Below are positions 10,032-22,700 of a DNA stretch of 64,000 bases, piece after piece (position 1 is the first letter of the stretch; each line of letters begins with the position of its first letter). The notes under the pieces were generated by a model that saw only the letters and a program-made list of their open reading frames with translations, was not told the DNA's origin and did not search any database. This stretch comes from Hirudinaria manillensis (taxonomy: Eukaryota > Annelida > Clitellata > Hirudinida > Hirudinidae): contig CM067534.1 in NCBI GenBank assembly GCA_034509925.1, positions 4,861,501 to 4,925,500 on the forward strand, in the 5' to 3' direction. The position numbers were made by a program, and so were the translations under genes.

Positions 10032-12553
10032 GTCACCAATAAGAAGATGAATCAAAGCACTTCATTGAGGCCCATTTTCACCTAGATTACATAAATTTAA
10101 AAAAAAAGGCTCTTCATTCTCATTTGGTCAGTGGATTGGCATAATAAAATAGAAATCGTGCAGAGAGTTAAATACTTACCTATTTTGTTCCAAATCAATT
10201 GCTGACATTCACCTACAATTCTTACAAAGTGCATGTTTTTGACTAAGCTTAACAATTTCTATCTACCAACTTTCAAATACTTTTTAATTTAATATATTTT
10301 CATTGTTCTATTACAAAAGTAAACAACCTCGATTCTTACACAATTCAATTTTGTCAGTAAACACAATTACCAGCGGCGTAGAAGCCTGATAACAAAAAGT
10401 GCGTGAGCACTAACTCAGGAAACCGCTCAAAACGCAGCAATTCCACTGAACCAAATTTAAAAATTAATACATCAAACGAATCATGAAACTATCCTTTACA
10501 ATTTTCGTCGTCTACATTTTCTTGCAAATCCACCTATTTTGTTCACGATGCCAAAAACGACATGGACCCTTCCGTGCGTGTTGAGTCAACTTCGAACTCG
10601 AAACGCAGCAGTTCCACTGAATCAAATTTAAAAATTAATACATCAAACGAATCATGAAACTATCCTCTACAATTTTCGTCGTTTACATTTTCTTGCAAAT
10701 CCACCTATTTTGTTCACGATGCCAAAAACGACATGTTTCCAATTTTTAAAATAAATACATCAAAAGATCAGGAAATTATGCTATATAATTTGAAGTTTTT
10801 AAATTAACTCCATTTATTAATTTTATTTGACCCAAAATGTTTCTCAGTTGCACGCGCCCGCTTCTAGCGGTCATTACTCAAATATATTTCAAATCTTATA
10901 TAAGTGGCCATTGCCTGAAAAACTTTCCCCTTGTTAATTTTTACATAATAAGATTCTTCACAAAAAGTTACCTATTTTAAACACAAAATATATGACTTAG
11001 TAATTTTGAAATTTAAATGATCTCTCGCGATTCGTTTTCTCAACTTTCGCGCCAAATTTACATTTTCGGGATTATAAGGATTATAAAGTTTTATTCACTT
11101 TACAGGATCCATCTCCGAGTTCCCCACTCGTAATGCCTATTATTAACCTATTATTTAGTTTTAAATTTTTTATTTTCAAAATTGAGAAAAAAGAGCCTAT
11201 AGGTTACTTTTGAGTGTTACTCGACTTGGTTGCCTAACTCGATTCGCAAAAATTGAGTTCGGTGAGCTATTTCAAATTTACGTCGGAACTACATCAAATT
11301 TAAAATCGAAAAAAACGTTAATGAAAAGATACATGTCTAGGCTTCAACATGTGTAAACATGAACTCCAAACTCTAACGAGAAATATTAATTTTCGGCCTT
11401 AAATGAACTGCGTCGCTTAATTTAATTCAGAAAACTCGCTGTTATTTTAGTCTTTTCGGCCAAAAACTCCCATTCAATGTTTGTTAAGTACTTTGAAAAG
11501 TATTTCAAAAGCTTATTTGTACTAAGATGCATGACATACCCACATTTCAAAATTATGAGAATGAAAATAAAGGTTTATGTTTCCTAATTTCGTTAATAAT
11601 AAATTTCAAGTAAAATTAATTTTAGAAAAACATTACTGACAATTAAATCTTTATTTTGAGTTATATAATATTAGTTTTGAATAAACTTCATATTTTAAAT
11701 TTATCAGGCCGGTCCCCGACGAATTGTTTTCAAAACATGCCAGGGGTCGTCTATAAAGAACGTTTGCAAAATTGCTCATTTTTACCAGTTCTCAAAAAGT
11801 TCGCTATTGATAGCAAAGTGAACTTTTTGAAGATAGTTTATCACACATTTTATCAAACTTTAGGTTTTAGAATTTTTAGAATTTCGCGTCCATTTTATAT
11901 TTTTGAGATTCTAAGAAAAACTTTAGAAGTCCAAACTTCGGCTTTATCATTCATATTTCTTATTATTAACCTATTGCCTAAATTATTTTGAATTTAATTT
12001 TTTTCTAATTTTCGTAATTGAGAAAAAGAGCCTATAGGGCGCAGATCCGAGTCACTGGACTTGATCGCCGAACTCGATTCTCAAAAGTTGCGATGATTTG
12101 TTATTTCCAATTTACTCTAAAACCACAACAAATTGGAAGCCGAAAGTTTGGTATTGGAGAGATATATGATTAACACACAACATATCTAAAAATGGGCCCA
12201 GTAAACCGTCTCAATATATTAATTTGAGACTTAAAATGGATCGCGTCCCTTCATTGAAATTTAAATAACTCGATATTATTTTTCTTCAAAAACTCTTACT
12301 TAATGCCTGCTACATTTACTGGAAATGTATCAAAAGCTTAGTTAGGCCGAAATCTATGACATAAATGAATTTCAAAGTTATTGTTGCTGTAATTTAAAGT
12401 TTGTTTGATAACTCAGTTATTAATGCATTTCAAAGGGTTTAAAGATGTAAACTCTTAATGTTCGTGGTATTTGAGGTATTGATTATAAATATATATGTAT
12501 TATTTTTTTCAAATTTCTATTTATTTATCCTTAAATCTTCAAAATTAAAAATT
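7971..12553. repeat. Large tandem duplication, copy B
   Basis: This is the second copy of the block at 1-4769, differing by scattered single-base changes and a few small indels. It starts being alignable at the window's first base (tacaccaacaaatcg), so homology probably extends further left than the window allows one to see. Its right end coincides, within about 20 bp, with the 3' end of the minus-strand LINE at about 12554, so the LINE either inserted there or helped set the breakpoint. Confidence 0.95.
10432..10735. repeat. Short tandem units in gene flank, two copies
   Basis: This is the copy-B counterpart of the three-unit array at 2458-2960, with one unit fewer. Confidence 0.85.
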
Positions 12554-13183
12554 TTTTATCCAAGTCCTAGGATGTCAAGGCACTGCCGACGCACATTAGC
12601 ATAGACACGACCGAGCACAACATAATGAAATAATGAGAAAAAAAGACAATTAAAAAAAAATGCAAACTAAAATATTTAAGGATATCATTGAATAAAAAAA
12701 TGAGTCTTTAAATTGGCATGAAAAAGCTCAGGTGTGGCGGCTTTTTGAATGTGAACAGGGAGGGCGTTCCATGTTTTTGGACCATTGACGTAGGAAGAAC
12801 GGTCACCAAACTTGATGCTGTGTGACATGGGGACAAGGAACATGGGATGAGATGAAGAGCGAAGGTGTGCTCGTTCCAGTATTGTGGTTGTTTTGACCAG
12901 TGAAGAGGAGATATACTTTGGCTCATCGTAGCATAAGACTTTATATATTATTGAAGAGACTTTATATGATATCCTGTAGGCCAGTTAGACTCTTCATCAC
13001 CGGTGTGATGTGCTCAGAGATCCTGGTTCCAGAGATGCGCCTGGCCACTGCATTCAACACATCCTGTTAGTAGTGGAGCATGCTATTACTAACATTTGTA
13101 AGCAAAGAGTTGCAGTAATCAAGTTTTGTCAGAATGAACTGAACTACCAGGGTAACAAATGTGTCAAGCGGAATTAATGGCTT

Positions 13184-14391
13184 TGCCTATCTGAGAACAC
13201 GAAGTGTAGCATAACAGCTTGCAGACACTCTTCTTGCATGCTCATCCATTGCCAAACCAGAGTCTAAGTAGGCCCCAAGATTTCGGACTGTCTCTGACGG
13301 AACAATGTCAGCTCCATGAAGATGCAAAGGCATTGCAGGGATAAGCTTTCGTTTTGAATCAGAACCAAACCATATTGCGTCTGTTTTATTAGAGTTAAGA
13401 TGGAGACAGTTAGAGGACACCCAGGCAGCGATCTCACAGAAGCATTCCGCAATCTGCTGAAGAAGACATGCAACATCATCTGGTTTTGAGTAACTGTATA
13501 TTTGAATGTCATCCGCATATTGGTGACTGTCGAGGCCATGTTGCTTAACAATTTGCTCTATATAGTTACATACAGAGGAAAGAGAATTGGTCCGAGGACT
13601 GAGCCCTGTGGAATGCCACTTGAGATGCCCTCAGTAACCATATCATGACCTCCACTTGACAATATTGTTTGCTTTCTGCCAGTAAGGTACGATGTGAACC
13701 ATCCCAGCGCCGCCTGATGCACTATGAATGATTTCTCTAACCTATTCAGGAGTATTCTGTGGTCAACGGTGTTGAATGCTGCGGACATGTCCAGGAGGAG
13801 GAGTAGAGAAACATTACCGAGATCAACTGCACTGCGAATGTCTGAAACAACTTTCAGAACCGCCATCTCAGTGGAATGATGCCGACGGTAAGCAGATTGT
13901 GTTGCTGGAAGCAAGGCATTACAATAAAGGTAGTTAACAAGTCGTCTCAGCACAAGACACTCTAGAAGCTTGGAGATTACACTGAGGTTTGAAATGGGTC
14001 TATATGACGAACACTGAAGAGGATCAAGGCCTGCTTTCTTGAGTATGGGATGTACCTGTGCAATCTTGAAGGATAGAGGTACGTAACCTGTGGAAAGGGA
14101 GATATTGAAGAGTTGCACTAGGAATGATGCAAGTACGAATGAAAGTTTTTTTAGGAGCCAAGTTTGAATTGGATCAAGACCGCACTGTTTATTAGGAAGT
14201 GAGTGGATCAGCATTACCACCTCCCCAATTGAGGTTGGACCAAGTTGGTTCAATTCTATGTCGGTTAAGTTAGAGAATCCAGGAGGAGGAGCCCCAGCAG
14301 TTGACTCACACATGCCCCCGAGCTTGTCATTAAGATAGCTGGAAAAATCTCTGGGAGAAGGTGCGACTGATCTCTGGGGGTTTCGCCCCAA
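13184..14391 (-). pseudogene. LINE reverse transcriptase, frameshifted
   Basis: The upstream piece (13558-14391) contains YRPISNLSVISKLLE, the LLLDMSAAFNTVDH block with the first catalytic Asp, and GIPQGSVLGPILF. A single-base deletion near 13561 throws it out of frame. The next frame contains QYADDIQIYS, the YxDD active site, and continues to about 13187 where a TAG (13184-13186) replaces a likely Gln codon. The thumb region after that is still readable. Confidence 0.9.
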
Positions 14392-14486
14392 ACCGATGGC
14401 CTCCTTTATAAGTTTCCAGCGTCTCTCAGGATGACATACCTCACATTATGCTTTGTATAATAGGTTCGCCGTTTTGGGCGTAGTAA

Positions 14487-15667
14487 CTATAGATATGAAC
14501 GAGTTGCAGTTTTGAGTGCATGACTCGTTATCACTCTTCTGAGCCTTGCGAGACATCGTCTTCGCCGCCAGCACTCGACATCAAACCAGGGTTGCCTGTA
14601 CCTACAGGGATGAGATATAGTATTTGGAAGAAGTGAATCAATAATATCTATGAGGGTTGAATTGTAGAGAGCAGGCATCTCATCTACACTGTCAGGAAAG
14701 GACCCTTGATCACCACAGAGAACTGATAGACGGAGTTGTTGAATTAGTTGGGTCGCGTCCAGGCGCCTCCATCTGCGAACATGACAAGAGGCCACTGGGG
14801 GTCGTGTGTGTGGAAAAGTTGTGTTCCAGAGGAGCAGGCGATGATCAGAAAGGCCAGTGTCCACCCTCTCAACAACAACACTTTGATGACAGTTTTCATG
14901 TTGAAGAACAACATTGATGGTTCCACCAAGGTCATGTGTCGGTCCATCAACCTTCACCACCAGACCCAGTGAAGATAGAATGCCTCTGAAGGTTACATTG
15001 CTTGGGTCATCATGACACTCAAGTGTATGTTGAAGTCACCAGCGATGAACAACACTGGGGAGATGACGACAAACCTGCTCAGGAGTTCAGTGAACTCCAA
15101 GAAAAACTTTTTTCGTATAGGACCGGTTCTCTAAATTGTGAGTAGATTGATGCATTTTCCTCGTAAATAAACTTGTGTAGCAAGATACTCGAATGTGGTT
15201 GATGTGAAACCAATATTTAGAAGACGTAGGTGAACAGCTGATGTTGAAACGACAGCAAGACCTCCATGATTCAAACGAAGACTCTGTGCAGACCCATCAC
15301 GAGGATGCAGCTGAAAGAAAGCAATTGACCCATCATCATGCCATGTCTCAGTCAGGGGCAAAATGTCTATTTTCTTGTCTTTGATGATATCTGTGAGCAC
15401 CTGAAATTTGCTAGTGATCGAACGTATGTTGAGAAATCCAAATGTAATGCTAGGTGCTTCAGCGATTCCACCTTCAAATGAAACTCTATAATTCTCAGCC
15501 ACATCATTGCTAGAGCGCCTCTCTTGAGAGACAGTTGGTGCCAACAGACGAAAATCAGAAGTCCGTAGCCAGAGATGAAGCAGGAACAACTTCTTTCTCA
15601 ACTCTCTTTTGGTAGACATCCGACCCATATTGTAAGAATATAGTTCAGTGGACATGTAGACCAGCAT
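14487..15667 (-). pseudogene. LINE endonuclease region, frameshifted
   Basis: The first piece (15131-15667) carries FLNIRSITSKF and the catalytic ETWH motif. The second (14487-14960) carries LSDHRLL, the C-terminal metal-site motif, and runs into the linker before RT. Between them the AGDFN motif sits in another frame, so at least two indels have broken the ORF. An endonuclease of this class nicks target DNA to prime reverse transcription. Confidence 0.8.
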
Positions 15668-15892
15668 AACTGAATGCGTGTGTGCTGAGTTGTACTTCAG
15701 TCCGGAAACAATATGGCGTGTCGAAACAGTTCGGGAATGTTATGGCAGCAAATTCAACCACGAAAAATTATACAGTTCGATGGCCCATTGAAAAACAAGT
15801 CAAATGATACTAAGTATAATTAAATAAGTCCAGTCAGCACCCGGCAACAGGGTAAATAAACACAAACGATAACCAGACAACCAACACGCCTC

Positions 15893-16217
15893 ATGACGCT
15901 AACGCTTTACAAAGCCAAAGCCTCCATCAACTTGGTGAACACCAAAGAAAGCATGGCCATGGTCAGTTTTTTTTAACATAATTGTAACATGATATTCTAA
16001 TGATAGGAAGTTTTTCTTTAAAATTGTTTTAAAATAACCTGTACTACCATAAATCTATCTAAATATTTATGAAGGCACTTATGAGAAGGCTCCTTGGAGA
16101 TGCAAGATCTGCCCGCATCAGACCTGGTTCTACAAGTTGATAGACTTAACAGATCACTTGAAAATCCACTCAAGCTGTCCCATATGCAAGAAGTACATCC
16201 CCGAATCAAAAGACTGA
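15893..16217 (+). CDS. Possible two-exon small zinc-finger protein
   Basis: Exon 15893-15961 (ATG, 23 codons, then gtcagt) and exon 16086-16217 join in phase to give about 66 residues. The second exon reads CKICPHQTWFYK, then DHLKIH, then CPICKKYIPESKD and stop. That is a C2H2-like finger (C-x2-C ... H-x3-H) followed by another CxxC. The second exon is clearly protein-like; the first is weaker, and the acceptor has a poor pyrimidine tract. It could also be the last exon of a longer zinc-finger gene or a transposon remnant. Confidence 0.4.
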
Positions 16218-17576
16218 GGAAGAAATTGACTCCAAGCTAGAAATTTTGAGTTTTTTGAATCATGATTTCTTGTTTTCTGTTGGCATAAGTGACTTTGGAA
16301 TTTAATGTTGTGGAGTACCGTAGAACAAAATTTGTTGAGGCTTTGGACACATCCAAAGCAAATAGGCACGGCCTTTCAAACATTTATGCAAATGACATTT
16401 AGTTTGTGTTCTACAAAATCCTCCAACGATAAATTAGAATTTGTATTTCAACTAATATGTGATGCTGAGAACAATCTCATTGAGAGGCTACTGTCGGAAC
16501 ACTGCTTCAAATCTGTGTTGGGTGAAAAACAGTTTTGTTCTTTCTCCTTCTGTCCTAACAATAATGTCATTACACATAGTTTGACATACGAACCGTTGTA
16601 AATTCATTGATGTCTCTATAATGGATTGTAAATGACTGTGTTATCCACTTGAAGTTCGGTAGCTGATGGGAATTGCCAAGACTTTATTAATTTTAATAGA
16701 AGTTACACGTACAGCTCAGAGTCACAGTTGAAATTAGTTTTCTGGCCTCGAAATGATTAGAAACAACTGATCGTTTAGCACCAGTTGTACAGTGTCTGTA
16801 CACTATTGCATATCACTCCATTTGGGTTTTGTTAATCTGTCTGAGTGATTATTACTTCTATCACATGATGCTTTATTGTCAGATTAACAACATTTCACAA
16901 CAGCAACATCTTCTCAGAGTCATAGTTGAAATTAGTTTTCTGGCCTCGAAATGATTAGAAACAACCGATCGTTTAGGACCAGTTGTACAGTGTCTGTACA
17001 GTATTGCATATCACTCCATTTGGATTTTGTTGATCTGTCTGAATGATTATTACTTCTATCACATGATGGTTTATTGTCAGATTAACAACATTTCACAACA
17101 GCAACATCTTCTGATTTGAATTGTTCACATTACTTAGGGGCAAATTATCATAAAATAATTGGAAATATTCTCTCTTTCATTTCCTCAGTTTTCTCACGGC
17201 GATAACGCTTGTTGGAGGTCTGAGATCTGCAGTTAAAGAAGTTTATTGGAGAGTACATTAGTATATGCTTGCCATTCATCATTGCATGTTAAGCTCTAAA
17301 GGGTTCAAAGCAGTCCAACTGCATTTACCCAATTAGCTGAGTTAAACTATTACATGCTCTGGTAGCTATTTGGTAGCACTACTATTTATTTGAATCTGGA
17401 GCATTGAATTGGAACAGTTTTTACACGGCACAATACTTACTCTGATCAATGTGTTTTGACCTCAAATTGGTCACATGGATTGTACGACAACTTGTTCCAG
17501 CATCTTTTCCAATCTTGGGACTCCTTTTGATGGATAAGTATTAAGTAATATTAATTAAGTAATATTAATTAAGTGA
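16218..17576. other. Intergenic region, KATNIP 3' side
   Basis: No convincing gene was found. A 98-codon plus-strand ORF at 16305-16601 has no recognisable motif. The stretch holds the 198-bp tandem duplication described separately. Confidence 0.5.
16715..17112. repeat. 198-bp direct tandem duplication
   Basis: Bases 16715-16912 recur at 16913-17112 with only about eight differences. The unit runs from ctcagagtca to cagcaacatcttct. It is non-coding and looks recent. Confidence 0.95.
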
Positions 17577-19750
17577 TCAATGGAAAGACTTGAAGTTCAA
17601 ACTTGTTTTGCTTTGAACAAAGCACAAACACCTTTCACGAGGACTTGAGACATTGTCGTTTGTTGTTGTCATCTTCCTGTCCATAAAATTTATGACGTGA
17701 CACTTTTGCTTGGAACCTGTGTTGGCGATGACGTCCCTGCACTTGCTGAGGATGCCGTTGTATACGAGGAGGTCGTCCACCAAAACCTGAGACCAGAGTT
17801 TCGTTTAGCCTTGTCACCTTTACTTGGTTAAAGGGGGCTTGTAGATATTCGTAATGTAATATAATAAATAATAATAATAATAACTATAATAATAATGTAA
17901 TGCCTCATTAAAAATAGCCAAGAAGGTTCACTTAATGTGAAAGCAACACTGGACTTTTATTAGCATGGAAAGTTGATTGATTGAAAAAACTGGTGTTTGA
18001 TTTGAGCAACCTTTATCAGTTTTAATAACACATATGATCAATATAATAACTTAACTCATAACTTAAATATGTCACGGTTGTGAACCTACATTTTTGGCCG
18101 AATTTCAGTTAGAAATATGAAATTATAACCGGCTGAACTCACAACAAATTCCCTGACACCTCTTCCTGGAGTTTTGCTGTAGTTCCAGATTTTAATCTTT
18201 GACACTGTCACGGGGCTGTCAAACTTGACGTACAGCTTATTCACCTGAAATTATTTAAGATTAGTTACTAATATTTCCTTGTTTTAAGTATTAATATTAA
18301 TATTCTGTAATATGACATAAATGTAATGTATAATGTAATATTAGTTATTAGTATTCTGTTTGTTAATGGTATTAAAACAAAAAGATAACTTTAAAAAGGT
18401 TGCCAAGAGCTAATGAAATATATATAATGGTGATAGGTTGCATGCATCATTGCATATGGTAATTGCATCACATCATTGCAATCATAGCTTGATCAATTTA
18501 TTAGTTATTAATTAATTAGTTTATCTATAAATTAGTTATTACTAATTTACTCACGATGTTAGGAAGGATTGGAGCCAGCCAGGAATGGCGACCGTCCGTC
18601 GTATTGTTGACGCCGTCTACGAGTTTGTTGGGTGTTCTAATGTCAGTGCCCCCTTTGAGGAGGCAGTTCACGCTCTCTGGGTGGGCAGCAATGTCTGATT
18701 CGAATATCAAATTAGAAGAATGTTAAATTAAAAATAATACTGCTATTTATTTAATAAAGTCTAGTGGTGATGATGGTGGTGGTGATGATGATGGTGATGA
18801 TGATGATGATGGTGATGATGGTGGTGGTGGTGATGATGGTGATGACGAATGAAAGCAATTCCATAAAGTTTGTTACTTTTTTTTAGACTTTTAATAATAA
18901 TGATTAATGTCGTCTCGATGAAGGGGGTTGAAAATAACCGAGAGATTGGTTTAAGATGTAAGCCATTGTTACAGTTTCCAAAAAATTTGTATACATGATA
19001 TATACTAATACATAATTAAGTATACATTCTAATTGAAGCTTACAACTTCACAGTTGCAAATAATTATAACTTAGTTGTTAGTCATCAGCTGAAATAAATA
19101 ACAAAATTTAATACTCATTATGTCAGATTGACAACCGAGACTTTTAATATATTACACAATGTAAAGATTGAAAATTATTAAAAATAACTTTTTGCTGAAA
19201 GTTTCATAATTTGTCCGTCGGCGTCGTAAAACTCGATGCCATTGAGTCCGAGATAGTATCGGTCACTCCAGGCGTTTAGGAGACGCAACTCGTAAATGAC
19301 TGGACACGAGCTAAGGAAGGATCGCCGTTTCTCTGAGAGGAAAGTTTTGTAAACAGAATAAAAATTATAATAATAATGATAATAAGAATAATAATAAAAT
19401 AAAATTCGTTTCCATCCAATTTTTTTTGTTCGATTTTAAAAGGATACATCCGCACGGCATGTGAGTGCTTTCATAGTCGGCTCCAGATGTTTCATCTTCT
19501 TTGCTACGAATTATTAAATAAATAAATAAATAAAAACTAATATCATCAGCTAAAATGTCACTATCAACTATATTAGCTTCTTGTGATTTATTATAAGAAA
19601 ATTACTACAAAAGTTATGTTAATAATTACAGACAATTATGTTAATAATTAATTTTCTCAAAAGCTTAGGTTCCTGTGATGTAATTTATGGGTCTATAAAA
19701 AGTCTCTGAAAAGCAGGACTTTGGAGAAGGTCTGCATGAATGGTTGCTTG

Positions 19751-19788
<38 letters not shown>

Positions 19789-22700
19789 CTTATTATTATT
19801 ATTATTAGTAGTAGTACTAATGATTAGTAGTAGTAATGATTCATTACATTATTAATGACCGCCTACTTATCAATCATTACGAATATTAATTAATGATTGA
19901 TGACAATCACCACTTTGAAGGATCATGCAGAGGTTCTAGAATTTGTTGACGAACGAGGATTTCCTTCGATTGCAACCCGTTGTTGTTGTCCACGGTTTGG
20001 TTTTTCGCCAAAATAATTTCCTGCGCGAAATCAAAACAAACGTTGCCAGGGGCCTTTCTGAGGAGGAAGCCATGCTTGTTACGGTCGTCCAATGACCTTC
20101 CATCAATCGATATTTGAACTCTCTTAGCCTGCAAAAGAAATAACATTAATATATTAACTAAGCTTGATCGAACGAATCACTTTATTAGCTCATCTTGTTA
20201 TGCTATTAAAGTCGTAATAAATATAAACTATTTTTGTCATTATTAAAGTTATAATTGGATTTATTACCAATTATAATCATAATTATTATTAATTCTTTTT
20301 ATAGCTTCACTATTTGCTAACGAGCATACGTCTCAATGGTCACTAACTTTATGCATCTAATTTAATAAATAATTGAAAATAAATTTTAAAAAATCACGAC
20401 TACTGCACAACCCCCTTGAATGTATCTTCTGGAGTTTTATTATAATTCCAAATCCTCAACAAAGCAATTCTCTCTTGTTTGTCAAAACTGATTTTTATGG
20501 AATGTTTCTCCTGAGAAGAGAAGGGAGCAATCCACATGTGCTTTTCATCGCAAGTGACGTTCACCATGTCGACGAGTCTGTAAGATTATATAATTATATA
20601 AGATTATATAAATTATATATTTAATATAGATTTATATTATTAACAACAAAAAATAACAAAAACAAATCACTGGAAAAAAATCATCTAAGAATTTGTTGAC
20701 ATGAGATTCACAGTAAACAATTTAATTAATCAATCAATCAACCAGTCAACCAATCAATCAATTAATTTAGAAGTGGTCATGTTAATAAAGTTCTATTAAT
20801 AAATACCTCTCCAATGCCTTTGAATCATTCTCATGACCTTTGAAGACCTTTGAACTCTCGAGCATGCTGGGGTCGAGAGCAACTGAACGTCCATCCGCAC
20901 GTACGACCTCCAGCCCGGCGAGTCCGATGAAATGTTGGTCGCCCCAATTTGACATGAAATTTAAAGTCAAACCTGACAAAAAAAATTAATTTTGAATCCA
21001 ATGATCACATCGATTAATATCATGCAGAGGTTCTGCAATTAATATAACTTAATCTAATTTAATAATAACTTAATATAAATTAATAATAACTTAATAACAT
21101 TTTAAAACTTGTGCTATGCTTAATGTTTTAATTCAAGGTAAATCTTTTTAAATTCCAAAACCTTTCACTGACTCGATGCAACGACAAAGTTGTGTTCTGA
21201 GGAGGAAGAAGAGGAGGAGGAGGATACTGTTATTGTTGTTGTTGCTGCCGTTGTTGTTGTTTCAACTCCATCTGATCGATTCAAATTGGAGGCTTTAATT
21301 TTGTTCTTTCTACTCCCGCTGGCACTTGTGGCAGGACGCACCAACTGAAGTGATTATTTAATCACTTAATTTTCAATTATGTGATAATTTAAAAAAAAAA
21401 AAAATAATAATAACAACAACAACAATAACGACATTAAAGTTCAAACAACTAATCTACTTACATTGTCTTTCTTTTTCTAAAAATATATTCCAGCAACAAC
21501 TCACCCCAGAATCTCCCGAGCCACCAAATTCAACTTCCTCTCCTTCGTCGGCCGTTGACGGCCTGTCCTTGGCGTCCGGGCAGAGAACTTCGCAGTTGCC
21601 ATGGAAACAGTCGAGATCGCCGCCGCTGTTTCCATCGCATGACGTCGCCATCGATGACATCATTTCCTCGACCTCCCCCTCGAAGGTCGAGTCGAACTTC
21701 GACACGAGCTCCAGGATGGTCTCGTCGGTGGTGAACAAAATCGTCTGCGAATGGTTGTCGTTCGGACGTTGATAAGTGCTTGCAAATGATAAATGACATT
21801 GAACGACGAATGGACAAATGATAATGAAATGATAATGAAGTCCCGGAAATAACTTATTAAATGCCTTTAAAAGAACTCTTCTAGAACTAAGAAATAAACA
21901 ACATGAAATAAAAGTATGTTTTTAGACCGTGATCACCCACAAACGATTCGACTGCAACTACACACAAGCTCACAAGCATAAAATATTCCTAGCCATTAAT
22001 AGCAACTACGAAATAGAATTTTAACGAAATTATATTAGTTAATGAAGAAACAAAATAAACAAAGAGTAAATAATTAATTAATTAATTAATTAATTAACGA
22101 ATATAGTCGAAGAAAGACCGACTTCTGAGCAGGACTCCAGGCTTCCCCCGATGCATCCGCTCGACCTGGCAACTTCTCCGATAAAAATCGTCCGTCCATC
22201 CAGCGACATCTCGACGTCTTTTGCTCCCCTTGTCGAATGGACCCTTGACTTGTTATAGTTCTGTAATTATTATACATTAGTTATTTTTATAATTGAGACA
22301 TTTAACAAAAAAAAAATAAGGATACTATTGACTTACATTAAATTGGTTAAATTTGTGAAGTGCTTAAAATTAGTTGCAGATTAAAATACTATATTACTAA
22401 AGTAGCCAAAAAGTATTGACAACAAGTGTAATATTTATGACTGGCATTAAAACCAATCAGACAAATGTCTCAAAAAATCAACTACAACCAACTGCAGCCA
22501 AGTGCAACCAACTGACCCAAATCCTGATCATGGAGATGCAGGTCTTTTCCTCGAATGACAGGCACACGCGATGGTTCGAACCCGAAGTGAAAGGCGCCAA
22601 CCACATGTGGGCGTCGTCCTGCGTCCGATTGACGCCGTCGATCAAGTTGCCGACCACCCTCGGGTCGCTCGAGTATTCGGGGAGGACGTTGATGTCCGAG

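Larger units (their letters stand above)
12554..15720 (-). mobile_element. Decayed non-LTR retrotransposon (CR1/Jockey-like LINE)
   Basis: Reading the minus strand, an apurinic-endonuclease domain is followed by reverse transcriptase, the order found in CR1/L2/Jockey-type LINEs. Endonuclease signatures include FLNIRS, ETWH, AGDFN and LSDHRLL in 14487-15667, spread over more than one frame. The RT lies in 13187-14391. The 3' end lies at about 12554 next to copy B of the large duplication; no poly-A tail or target duplication was seen. The 5' limit is uncertain. Several frame breaks and stops make it inactive. Confidence 0.85.

Noticed and set aside
14657..14972. Plus-strand ORFs of 86 and 74 codons
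   Set aside because: Antisense of the LINE endonuclease region.
16305..16601. 98-codon plus-strand ORF
   Set aside because: No motif, no splice context and average composition; not supported as a gene.
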